From positions 744,001 to 808,000 of the forward strand of contig JAUFSD010000007.1 of assembly GCA_033030425.1 (NCBI GenBank): a stretch of DNA of 64,000 nt. Reading direction: 5' to 3'. The translations under genes and the position numbers were made by a program. Under the pieces are notes generated by a model. The model worked only from the letters and a program-made list of their open reading frames with translations, ran no database searches and was not told the DNA's origin. Each line of letters starts with the position of its first letter. The first letter of the stretch is position 1. Positions 12,001 through 23,219 of this stretch are shown piece after piece. The DNA is from Verpa conica (taxonomy: Eukaryota; Ascomycota; Pezizomycetes; Pezizales; Morchellaceae).

Positions 12001-15000
12001 AGTAATTTTAGTTATTCTGCCCAATCGTTGGGATGAAGCCAGCAAACTCGGGTCGTCAATCGTAGGTTGGTCCTGCACCAATGTTGTAAAAGTGTTGTGA
12101 GTAAGTACATATTTTGTGACTTCCCTGGGAGTCTTTGTGGCCTCCACTTGGTCACTGCAGGACCTTTCGTAAGCGAATAAAGGAGAGATATCCTCTAGTA
12201 GCGTAGTTTTCAAACTCTACTGAGTGCCCATAAAACAGGACTTCGGCTTCTACCCCTATCTTTAGGACTTCCCTCATAATCTCGGGATTCTATTATTATT
12301 AGTGCCTATTCTGGTACTCTACCGTATCTACAGCTTTAAGTAAAGGAGATCGGAGAACAGGGGTGGCCGGCTCAGGACTTAGGGGTTCAGCATAGGCAAC
12401 CAGTAAAAAAATAATTTGGAGTACTACCTCGCTGGCTCACTCTTGCCCTCCGGTATTTTTACCAGAAATATATAAGGCCTTTACGAGAAACCGGTCCCTT
12501 CAAATTCGTTTTAGCAGGCCTCTAACACGATATAATTGAAATAGAGCAAGATATGCTGCTTGGTAGAAGCTCCTAGAGAACTGTGAGAACAAGGCTGACC
12601 CTATAAAATGTTGCGTTATTTAGAGGAGACTTTCTTTTACCAATAGGGACAGTATGATGCATAAATACCTTGAGTATAGCGGTGTGGCTCCGCGAAAAGT
12701 ACCGTGCCAATTGAAAGAAGCTATCTCAGGGCAGAGGCTTATGTATATCAGTATTTAGATTCGAAGGGAAAGATGGGGCTAGTTAATGTGCACGATGTTC
12801 AGCTCGTAGCTCGTATCTGGGGGTAGGTTATTGAAAGTTACGAATAACCAGGACCTATGCCTTAATCGGCACATCACCTATGTAACTGCATGTATATATA
12901 CTCTCATTAGATACATCCTGTCTATAAACATAGATCATGTAAAGTTTTAGATTCATGTATTCTGTGAACAAGTATATATATTTTATTTTTTGGTATTTCT
13001 ATAGGCTAGATACCTTCGTCAAAGCGTTTTTAAAGTATGTTGCACATGTGGGATAATGGGACAGCGGACCTTTGAAAGCTTAATACAACTCCAACAATTA
13101 GGGTGATGTAGGCTTGGGCGCTTGTTCGGAACAGAGTCATTTATTGAATCCCTGCTGCAGCGAAGGTTTAGGACCAGTGCATGGGATTTCTCTAGAGGCT
13201 ACTAGTAGTCGGATAACAGGGTTGACAGAGATCTACGCGACCCCCTCATGGTTTATAGTCGATTTGATAGGCAGAACAAGAGGCACCAGAGGTTACACGT
13301 CAGGTTATTTTGACGTGTATGATATAGTCCTAAGCCCCCGCGTAGTGAAACCGGTTAAATTTACCGAAGCATGCTTGGTTCTCGAAGTCCCCAGTTTGCT
13401 GGATCCGGATGGAAGTCTTAGATATGCCGTGAAGCGGGCTGTGGAGATCGTACATGGTCAGATCCAGCGTCCCCGGTAGTATTGTTTTCCTCTGTGCACA
13501 TCACAGATAAGTATTTCTCGCTCATTGACTCTGTTATTTCTGAGGTTGGTGTTTTAGTTGGGACAAAGGATACCTTATACCTCTCGTGATGGAGTGATTG
13601 GGTTGCGACCGTTGAGAATATAACCCATATTTGTTTTGGGATCGGAAGAAAGGCGGGGCCCGCTCGTGCACTAAGCTTTGACGCTCACTGTAAGATTCTA
13701 CAGATTAGTGACGTAGGAAATAGGGACAGAAATGGCGTGGGAAACCCAAGGGAAAGCTGAAGTTAGGGATAATGTGTGGGTTATCTTAGTTGAGTTACTG
13801 ATAGAAACAAGATATCTTGGTTATAAGATACACATATATACCTTATACGTGATGGTTCAGCTGTCGAAATTATTCCACATACACCAATTTATGGAAATAT
13901 CTACCTGGAATATTCTTTATACTTGAATTACTAAATTCTGTAGTTTAGACTATCTTCATAGATATTTGCCATTTTAATTACTATTGAGCAGGAAATTTTT
14001 AGAAGTGCATGCATGTACATGTATGTGTGCGAAAATCAGGCGGAGAACCATATGTAAGTAAATCCTCAGTGTTTTTCTTAAGAACGGTGGTATCTATGAA
14101 GAAAAAATGCAACAGCTAGCTATTAAAACGTCTTTACTCTATACCTATCAGTATGATTATGACATTCAATTAAAGTTTCGCGTGGCCTACGTAGCTTTGG
14201 GTTATACATTAGAGATTCAATAAAGCTATAGGGACTTCAGCCATCTCTCTTCTCACAGCAATAGTAATTACTAAATTCTACTCAAAAACGGGGAGCGATC
14301 ATAGGGTATCACTCGTCTTATTTGGCAGCTTCATCGCTCAGTGGTAGGTCTTGGGAACTATATAGCATAATTCTAGGTCCGGGGGGACTATACAATAGTA
14401 AAGAGTGAGATTTTGAAAAAAAGCCCAGAGGTCACAGCTATTGGTTAGCGGTGTGATAGGTCTGTCCGTAGACACATTTGGGTGCTCGCCGCTTATTATC
14501 TGACTCATTTGGGTTGAAAATAGAAGCGTAAAAAGGACCCGTAGAGGATTCCTGTGGTTGGCTCCTGAGCTTGTCCAATAACTATCCTTTACAGCCCCTC
14601 CCTTACCTCGTGTTACAACATAACGGTTTTTTTTGTGACCAAGATGTGCCTTTGCTCGGTTATCGCAGCACTGTGATCGACTTATGCCTTAAGAGGGTCT
14701 ATAGGTTTACAATGGAACCGAGCATTCCATGTAATGTAGAATTTCCCTAACACGTGAGCGCAAGTGCTAGAATAGCCAGCAGAGATTGTAAGTAGGGGGT
14801 GTTATGGTAATAAAAGGTTTCAGGGAATAGAATTATGATACGGTTTGCTGCATATAAACGTAAGTTACGTGTATTCTTGCCCCTTGCCCCGTCGTATATA
14901 GGTTGGGCCTTTCGTAAATGAGTAATATGATTATATTACCTACGTGATGTACCCCTTGACTAGATTTAGCCAAAAATTATAGCTAGGAGACCCTGCATGG

Positions 15001-16058
15001 CAGTAGAGACTTTCTTTGGTCATGAGCGCTGGTTCGGTAATTAATGGGTTAGGGTTGGATATATGCTAGTGAGGGTTAGGGCTCCACGTAGATCACTTGA
15101 TAGGTAACTTATGATTAACGACATCTCCTCATCTCTTGTGATTTAACCTCCGCCGCATTATTTCATAACTCGAAGGAATAGGGTTATAATCTCAGTTTCC
15201 AAGTGTAGCCGAGTCAGGCACTCTTTCAGGTACCATTAACTGAAACCAACGTTTCAGTTTCCTCCTTTCTCTATGAGGGTATCAATAATATTCTGGGACG
15301 TTCTGATGTTCTGAGTACCAGTGCCTAGTTCAAAGAAAGCTTCTATTTGAGACAATACTTAATTATGGCTTTCGGAATCCCATACGTTGCCGAACCTTTC
15401 CACTACATTTAAAACTCGGTCGGATATCAACCGAATACTATCTCTTGGCAAGGGATTCAGATTCAGCGTGTAATAGCCGCTACTCTGCATTCAGCTCAGG
15501 TTACCGCTCATTTCTAGGGGCAATGGAAGGTTTAGGACTAACTAAGGGGAAAGAGGTACCTCGTGGGTTCAAGATCTACCAAGCACAAGGATGTCGAGTC
15601 GTTCTCTGTAGTATCTAGCTGACCGGTCAGCAAGTTTCAGGATATATATTCCGCGGTAAAGTTACCCTTGACGTTATCCTAGGAGGCAAAGACTACACAC
15701 GGGGCTGATTTCTCAATGTATGCTCTCGACGATACTTTGCCGGGTTACTTGAAATGGAATACCGATTTCGCATCAAGACGTTGAACGTTTGTGGGGCTGC
15801 CACACTTGTGTATGCACGCACTATGATGTGCAATGCACAACGTCCATGTGACGTAGATATACTACAGCCCTCATGCAAACAGTTGGGACGAATTGGTCGT
15901 ATGATATTAAACAGCATAAATTTCCTAAATTCGCGGAACGCACCGATTCGAACATCCGAATCATGTAATAGTCCACGTTCAATCCTTCCTGTACTGCCAG
16001 ATCTATCTCGTCCCTGGAAATCTATATCTTGCTTTTGCTGATGGTTAGATGGTATATT
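9093..16058. other. Seven-kilobase gene desert
   Basis: Stops are dense in every frame and no gene is supported. The longest open frame, 13114-13479 (+, 121 codons), has no recognised domain. Two copies of the dispersed 19-nt motif occur in the same orientation at 10107-10125 (GATCATAGGATATCACTCG) and 14297-14315. A tRNA A-box-like string lies at about 14328-14350 without a matching B box. Two TTAGGG-containing strings occur near 15047-15080. Decayed transposon sequence is the likeliest content, but no coding domain survives that I can read. Confidence 0.6.
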
Positions 16059-16265
16059 TTAGTGGCCAAACAATTTACAGCTGTAGTTAGTCCAGAAACC
16101 ACGTCCGGGTGGGTATACGCATCTCTTATCTGATGATGTATACTGCTGGGAAGAGGAACCATAATTCCTGGCAACACCCGTGACCCTCCACGTTCCGGCC
16201 TCGCAGGCAATAGTAGCTGAAAAAAAGAAGAAAGCAAAGGAAAACCAATGAAAGAAGCAAAGCAT
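16059..16265 (-). CDS. Possible small secreted peptide (68 aa)
   Basis: The frame starts with a good ATG and a very hydrophobic N-terminus (MLCFFHWFSF, then AFFFFSATIA) ending in an alanine-rich signal-peptidase-like site. A short mature region of about 48 residues follows, with three Cys, Gly/Ser/Tyr-rich and ending SCKLFGH. This is the architecture of a small secreted, effector-like fungal protein. I recognise no family. It is divergent from the SDR gene whose start lies 377 bp away. An overlapping frame (16126-16407) is also open and hydrophobic, so chance composition is a real alternative; there is no transcript evidence. Confidence 0.28.
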   Translation of the reverse strand: MLCFFHWFSFAFFFFSATIACEAGTWRVTGVARNYGSSSQQYTSSDKRCVYPPGRGFWTNYSCKLFGH

Positions 16266-16641
16266 GCATAGTTTTATGTCTCACGAATCTAGGTCCCACA
16301 GAGAGAAACCAATTGTTTTCTACGAGGATATCGCTTTCTCGATTCTTCCAATAGCCTCTATTACTTACTCGCTGATAGAAAGAAACTAAACAACAAAATT
16401 CCTCCACGTCCCTAGTTTACATTCCTTTCTGGCTTAGCCGTCGTATACTCTACAGCTACTTAGCACACTACCGTTATCGGTCACTCCTCTCCCAATTGCT
16501 TAAATACCCCTCCCTAAGAGCTTTATCTTCTTCAATATTTAGCTCACACATAACCACCTACTAGCCATTATACATCTTCAAACGCCCTCCGAAAACCACT
16601 CTTTAAACCACTCTATAAATTTCTACATTTACAAAGAAAGA

Positions 16642-17834
16642 ATGAATTCCAGTATTCGCATTAGTTCACATCTCACGCGAGCTTTCAGGCAGAAGGGAGC
16701 AATCATCGCACGAAGACCACTATTGTTCAGTACGACAGCTATTAGGCCATTCTCGTCGTCATCTAAGTCTCTGAGGGGCCCTCCTATAGCCCCTGTAAAG
16801 GAAACCGAGAACCTACGTAGTGGGAAAGAGGCACCTACTTTTCTCGGAACACAAAAGTGCCTTCCTGAATTCAGCCTCGTTGATAGAGTCATCCTGGTCT
16901 CCGGTGGCGCGCGTGGTCTAGGATTGACACAGGCAGAAGCTCTCTTAGAAGCTGGGGCGAAGGGTTCGCCATTAATTGAACCCCAAACTAGATACTGATT
17001 CTAATTCATATTACATATTGATAGTCTATGCACTTGACAGGCTCGAAAAGCCAAGCCCTGCGTTTTACGAAGCTCAGTCTAGAGCCAAGAAGGACCTTGG
17101 GACATCCCTACACTATTGCCAAATTGATGTCCGTGATGAAGCAAAACTTCACAAAATAGTCGAGGGGATTTGCGATGATAATGGCCGACTAGATGGGCTG
17201 ATTGCTGCGGCTGGTATTCAACAAGAGACCCCTGCCCTTGAATATACCGCGGCCGATTTTAACAAGATGATGGAGGTCAATGTCACCGGCGCTTTTCTTA
17301 CAGCCCAAGCAGCGGCTAGGCAAATGGTTAAGTTTGGTAAAGGTGGCAGTATCGTTATGATAGCTTCAATGTCCGGCACCATTGCAAACAAGGTAGAAAC
17401 CTTATTGTTGTTTCCGTGGTTAACTTGGTGGCTTAATCTTTATTAACTCCGGATTGTCTAGGGACTCATTTGTCCCGCTTATAACGCATCTAAATCAGCT
17501 GTTCTTCAACTGGGCCGTAACCTAGCCTCTGAATGGGGTCCCTATGGGATCAGGGTCAACACAATCTCCCCAGGTTACATCGTGACCGCCATGGTAGAGG
17601 AACTCTTCGTGAAGTTTCCAGAGAGGATGACAGATTGGCCAAAGCAGAATATGCTAGGAAGACTTAGCTATCCAAAGGAATATAGGCAAGCAACAGATTT
17701 CCCGCCCTCAGTGTTATTCTATACTGACACTATATTTCTTGATTAGGGGAGCTGCGGTTTTCTTACTCAGCGACGCGAGCTCGTTCATGACTGGCGCAGA
17801 CCTTATTATGGATGGAGGGCATCATTCTTGGTGA
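16642..17834 (+). CDS. Short-chain dehydrogenase/reductase, mitochondrial-type N-terminus (arabinitol dehydrogenase/sorbose reductase-like)
   Basis: NAD(P)-dependent oxidoreductase of the classical SDR family, 333 aa. Exons: 16642-16963, 17025-17392, 17462-17685 and 17747-17834. The first ~45 residues are Arg/Ser-rich without acidic residues, as in a mitochondrial presequence. The Rossmann cofactor motif SGGARGLG is at about 87-94, IDVRD follows strand 3, AAAGIQ stands for the NAG motif, the catalytic Ser is in IASMSG (about 222), and YNASK gives the Tyr237/Lys241 pair. The end reads MTGADLIMDGGHHSW, the usual SDR tail. The third intron uses a GC donor (GCAAGC) with an ordinary AG acceptor; no GT donor keeps the frame. 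The polyol/sugar substrate is inferred from overall resemblance only. It stands alone in a gene-poor region. Confidence 0.9.
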
Positions 17835-18599
17835 ATTGGTATAATAGACTCGCGTGGCGATTACAGCTAGAGTAGTTGTCCTTTTCGTTGCGCTTAGCGC
17901 GTATAGTGTGAGGTTTATGGTATTCGATGCCTCTTAAATCAGTGTTTTGGCAAAGTCTCAATTTGTTTTTATTGGCTTGGTGTTCGTTTTGCGTAGAAAA
18001 TGCAAGTCAAAGTTACCTTCAGTAATGCGCGAGATGTGATCTATGTTTCATAGTTTCTGGAAATCCTACTTATTGGCTGAACTCCCTGCGGGGAAGCTGT
18101 TATTGGCAAGGATACTCCCACCTCTGACCAATGCTGGGACTTGATCATCCGCAACTTAAGTGGGGCATGGTATCACTGGAAGAAGCATTTTAGGTCCCTG
18201 CCTGATACTTGCTTTTTAGTGTTCCTCGAACCATTAGGATTCAAGAAGGCTTGGGTGTGTCACGGTAATGGAATTCTACCCGGATTTAAAGACATGCGTA
18301 AAGCAGGGCGATTTCGATCTAATATCGTATTCCTAATTTGAGACAGACAGTAGGTATCATCACCTGAATGGAGTACATAAGCGATCTGCGAGAACCTGCA
18401 TTCTGCATCATCAACTCCAATGAGAGTAGAGCAGGGAAAAAAAGGAAAACTTCTAGATACTGGCGGCTATTAGGCAAAGCCAAGACCTTCCTGGGTCGGC
18501 GAGATCTGGACTTATCAAGAAAATCTTGATGGTATGGTGCGCACGGCCATAAAGGTGTACCGGCAAATTTGGCATGTGGAACACCCCTATTAGGCCTAA

Positions 18600-18641
18600 G
18601 CGTGCCCCAAGCATGCCCAAGTATGCCCAAGTATGCCAACT
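18600..18641. repeat. Short tandem repeat, ~10-bp unit
   Basis: Four imperfect copies of a unit resembling GTATGCCCAA lie head to tail (variants start GTGCC, GCATGCC, GTATGCC, GTATGCC). No gene is adjacent. Confidence 0.7.
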
Positions 18642-18890
18642 TTTTTGGCTGCTTTATCCTCTAAAAAAAGATATTTAGATATCTATGCTAAAAGTACTTT
18701 TAGTAGTATACAAAAGCACCCAGATACTTTCAATACACAAGATACCTCTCTTATGTATAATTTTTAGAAATTTTTGCCTAAGTATATATGATCATGTACA
18801 GTGTATAATGGAGAACGTTCCACATGGCCCCTTTTCACACCCAAAAGTGAAGTTTTATTTCACAACAACCATAGCTCTTGTTAGGCTATA

Positions 18891-18937
18891 AAAAGTTGGA
18901 GACCTTTAAAATTACAATACAAACCTTTCCAACTTTT
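18891..18937. repeat. Inverted repeat / hairpin, 10-bp arms
   Basis: AAAAGTTGGA at 18891-18900 is exactly complementary to TCCAACTTTT at 18928-18937, with a 27-nt A+T-rich spacer. It may be the remnant of a small palindromic element; it lies in non-coding DNA. Confidence 0.6.
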
Positions 18938-21817
18938 CTTGGAGGGTTCTGGTAATTATTGGTGTTGGAATATCGGCTTCAAAATCGCGGTACACTTTTA
19001 TAAGCGTGTGCACCATAGATGTATTTAAAAAATGTCTATCTTTTAGATTTTATCCTAGAATGGGTCATAAATGTCATTGAAAAACATCTATATGTTTATA
19101 GAAAAGGATTACCCCATATAAAGCCTCTGTTTCTGTGGTTAAGAAACGTTTTTTGTTCAAAAGCTATGAGGCAAGTGAGACTTCATGACTCAGAACTTGA
19201 AAATTTAGAATTAAGGCCTCCGAAAGAATTTTCCACTAGAAATTTTGGCAAGTATGCGGCTATCTGAACCTACAATATCTCCCCTTGGTTCATCGTGTTT
19301 CGGGGTACCTAGCTTTTACCTTAGCTTTCTGTGAAGCCTAGAATTTTGATATACTTTTTCTTAAGACTAATTAACTTGTGTCGTCTCTAGTGGTAATAAT
19401 ATCTGTTTGGTATGAATCTCACTTGGTCTTGTATTCGTAGAATATTTATTGGGGGTGAGGTTTCATAGTATATTCTTCTTTGTGAGTTAATTGAACCTAT
19501 GCCTAGTTGCAACCTCTATCGCCGCGTGATTAGCTTGCACATAACTTAAATAATATGAATACTGGTCGTAGAAAACTTGACTTGCTCTTTTTTTCTTCTT
19601 TAACGCTTTACTCGTTCCTCGGATCTATAGCCTATTAATAGCAAGGATTTCGAAATATAGGTACACTAAAAACGATATCAGTATTGATAATCTTGTCCAC
19701 TAGTATATGGACTATTATTCCTAGGTATTAGTATGGTTCGAGCCTTAACCCACCCCCTCTTAGCCCCAGCCTCGAATGCTAGTAGTGGCCAAGCGTTGTT
19801 TTTAGAAGTCTGTTGCATATGTAGGCTTTGTAATTGACTGACTTTAGGCATGCTATTCGCTCTTTATAATCTATCTGAGGTGCTAATAGCGGTTGAGCGC
19901 CCACTCGCATAGGAAAATACAAAATTGTATTAGATTTTGCCCAATAGCCTTTCTGGATCAGTATGGCCTCAGCTGAGCCAAAGAACTCGTTAGTCGTATC
20001 TACTTTGGCACACGTCTCTTTTGCTGACGCGTAAAAGTGGGTCATGACGGGAGTAAACCAAAGAGGAGTTGTGATATTACTGGAAGATTGAAGGATACAA
20101 GGAAAAAAAACAGGGCAAGGATACGTGGTGATGACCACCATGACAACATTTCCTCACTAGATGCTTTGGGCTTTATTCTATACACCAGGAGCTGTCGGAA
20201 GACAACACCCGTCGCACAGCTTCGGGTCCTGTCTTGGCCGGTAATTAGAGTGACAGTCAGTAAGAAGGTTATTTGTTTGGTAAGATAAACTCCCGGCCGT
20301 TTAGGTGGCCAGCCCCACTGACTCTGGCGTACGAAGGAATAATTAGCACATGATTATGTCGTGGTTTGCTGATCTAGCCGTTCCTCCTGCCGGTTAAAAT
20401 TCCAATCAAGCGTATCCCGGGGCAGACCCTCGAAGACAGCAGCTGTACCCGCGGCATCTCTCAACCTGTCGCAAGGCTGCACTTTGCATACTGGTGGAGA
20501 CAAGGCGTGAATACAGGCCTCAACCGTAGAATCCCCTGCACTGCCATATCATTTGTTTGAGGGTGCTAGGCCTAGTCTCATAGAACCACCTAGATCGGGA
20601 GGATAAGGCATTGATGTACGTATAGCGCGGAAGTACCCGGGTCCAGTACAGGGAAAATTTTGTGGACTTTCTGCCTGAGGCCCGTTGCTGAGTTCATCTG
20701 CCCTGTTCATACCCCACAGAAATTTCACAGGTGAGACGAGAAAGCAATCAAAGACTCTTTTTGCACTGAGTAAGCTTCCAACATAAATATTTTTATATAT
20801 TGGGGCGTGATCCTGAAGTCTAACTGGCTTTAAAATTTCTTTTTTTCGGGAGTACCACTATTCCGATCTCTGTGAGTACCCGATGAGTATTTTCCCCTCT
20901 ACGGTTTTGAAACCTTTGTTCCCAGCCTCTTGAGAAAACCTGGCGCCAGTTTGAAATCTTTTTCAATCTTTTCTGCGCTCCAGCCTTTATCATCTCTGAG
21001 GGAGAGTATCTGTAGTATGGTGGAGGTGTCTACCCAAGTACGAATATTCCCTGTCCCTAGTGCTAAGGACTCATTGGACTGTTGGTCATCGAGGATTTGA
21101 CGACGGGAGAGTGTGTGAAGGGAATTAGAACCCTAACCACAAACCAGTAAGAATTGAACCCATTCCAACCTATGAGAGTCGATAATATACCTGTGAGTTC
21201 AAGGGTAGATTTTTTGTAGGATCCGGAATTTGCTGCTGTTGCTGGACCGCGCCTATAGTCCTGAGCATGCTTTGGAAGTCTGGGTCCTGCGAATCTTGTA
21301 TAATTGCTATTACGGAGTTAACTTTCTTCGATGGTTTTAAGATTATCGCACAGTTTACCCTCATCTTTTCCCCAGCTAATCTGTGACTTTGAGTGTACTA
21401 ATGATCCTGCACCGGCCGAGGCTGACGATGACCCTACCAAAGCCGCATTTTTTGAGGAAGATGTTTCTGGTAGACGTGAAGGGTATTTACGAGGACCAGA
21501 ATTAGCTGCTCGACTTATTTTAGAAGCTTTGGAGCCCATTGTGGTTCTGGGTTGTAAAGTTAGACACCAGCATAGCTATTTTAGGCTGGAGTACTGGAAG
21601 ACGTCATGGTAACTACAGGGTAACAGGATTTCTTTCCATTACCCGCCCTGGAATAGGGTTCCTTGATTAGATAAGATAGCCAAGTTACTTGATCTCGGGT
21701 GTTTAAAACTATCGATTCTATAATATTTCATTAAGTATTTTACTTAATGTTGGATCTTAGGTACGGTATCGCTAATAAAATTTTGACTGATTATTACTAA
21801 TCAGCACAAGCTTCCAT

Positions 21818-21902
21818 GATTCAGTGGTGTAGGGGTATCACGGGCGCTTGCCATCTTAACGATAGATTGCGCCCGACCCGGGTTCGATTCCCGGCTGATT
21901 CA
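21818..21902 (+). tRNA. tRNA-Gly (GCC) with a 14-nt intron
   Basis: The cloverleaf folds by eye. The acceptor stem GATTCAG pairs with CTGATTC with one T-T mismatch at pair 3:70. The D-arm is GTG...CAC, the anticodon stem GGCGC/GCGCC, and the T-arm CCGGG-TTCGATT-CCCGG; the discriminator base is A. The anticodon loop is TTGCCA followed, after 14 extra bases, by T, so the spliced loop TTGCCAT matches the yeast tRNA-Gly(GCC) loop. The intron sits one base after the anticodon, the canonical place. The acceptor mismatch leaves some chance that this is a decaying copy. Confidence 0.85.
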
Positions 21903-23219
21903 AAAATTATATCATTTTTTGTTCTTGTTGCGATCGGTATTTTTATAAAGGGCAGTTACTGTCACAAATGAGAGTTATTGGTCCGTAATATCCTCAAAAC
22001 AATACCCCTCAAGCGCTTTGACCTTATTAGGTAAAGGAGACCTTGTGAGCAGGGACCTAGAATCGCGGGCCTGTAAAAATAGTAAACGGAGTCACCTCCA
22101 TACTGAAATAGGGTTGATATGATATTATTCAATACCCTCGTGGCGGTAAAATATCCCGAGTGATATATCATGTCGATGAAACAAGCCTTAAAGTGGGTGT
22201 GGTTCTTAGCGTACTATTGAGATTCACAGATTGTATTTAACTAGATATTTATGGTACATCTAAAAACCCTAGGAGTTGGTCTCATATTAGCATATATCTA
22301 AGTATTTAAAAGTTCCATCTTTCCTATCATACTATTGGGAGGTGACTTACGTCTAAACATACACCTAGGTATATCTATAGGTTATCCTAGATAAGCTGGT
22401 AGGTGATTTTTTCTGTGAGAAAGATCTCGAATTAATCGTAAATAAACGGAGCTGTGATAAAATATTAACTACCCCTCATTACAGCAGATTGACACGAAAA
22501 GCTAAATAGAAGGGACCCAAGGCCGATAAATCCTATCATCTATACAGAAACTTATTTCCGTTCTAGCTCAGGATGTGGCTGTTGTGTGGGCTAAAGACTT
22601 ATTATAGGCAACATAAGTGAGCTACCGCTCGGACAAAATGTCACATTTTTAGCTAACATAGGCATAAGTAAATGGTAAAATAAATAACTGAGTATTCTAT
22701 CTCTTAAACCGTCACACACAACCGTTTGAGACCGGTCTTTCAATGATATACCCCAACCACAACACCTCTAGATATTATAGAAACTATGCTAGAAAATTTA
22801 GACTACATAACCTAAACTATTATTATTATAAATTCGATGGGTTATATAGCTAGTGGTTGGGTAGCAAGGCTGGAAAATCGGGGGTTGTGGCAAAGACCGG
22901 TCCCGCTCGGGACCATTGACGGTCTAAGGGATAGTTGTTTTCTTTGCCTATTGAAAAAAAATAATAGATATTAAGTCCCGCTAAGTCATGCTCATTATTA
23001 TTGTAATTACATTAAAGTGAAGAAAGAAAGGCTTGAGTATTTTGTGTGATTAACAAGGTCCTTGAAGAACCGTTCAAAAATAATAATATTAAACACAAAG
23101 AAAATTGGCCGCCTGGCGATGTGAGTAAATATCCTATCAGCTAGAAGCAGAAAAGAAGTAGAAAAGAGAAAGTAAACAGATATTTCCAATTATATGCTAT
23201 GTGGTCACCACACACAAAA
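21903..23219. other. Intergenic region after tRNA-Gly with a MITE-like element
   Basis: No coding sequence is supported. A reverse copy of the dispersed 19-nt motif (CGAGTGATATATCATGTCG) is at 22157-22175, 255 bp past the tRNA. The inverted-repeat element at 22708-22923 is listed separately. The right end is the 3' flank of the lipid phosphatase gene. Confidence 0.6.
22708..22923. mobile_element. Candidate MITE with compound terminal inverted repeats
   Basis: Both ends, read inward, carry ACCGTCA, then 15-16 unmatched bases, then ACCGGTCTTT (left at 22708 and about 22731; right as complements ending at 22923). A second inner pair, CCCAACCAC, follows at differing distances. The ~216-bp interior is A+T-rich and non-coding. 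No clear target duplication was seen. The arms are too imperfect to assign a superfamily. Confidence 0.5.

Larger units (their letters stand above)
17835..21817. other. Gene-poor region between SDR gene and tRNA-Gly
   Basis: No supported gene. Open frames up to 120 codons (19779-20141, minus) lack motifs. The frame 21331-21612 (+) reads a plausible acidic protein-like segment but starts in nothing recognisable and may be a relic. Local features are a ~10-bp tandem repeat based on AAGTATGCCC at about 18600-18641 and a hairpin with perfect 10-bp arms at 18891-18900 and 18928-18937. Confidence 0.55.

Noticed and set aside
14325..14380. tRNA-like A box (GCTCAGTGGTAG) suggesting a SINE head
   Set aside because: No convincing B box (GGTTCGANTCC) within 80 bp and no cloverleaf; only a coincidence or a decayed relic.
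15940..15970. Minus-strand TTCGAAT T-loop-like string
   Set aside because: The five bases on each side do not pair, and no D-arm or acceptor stem is found.
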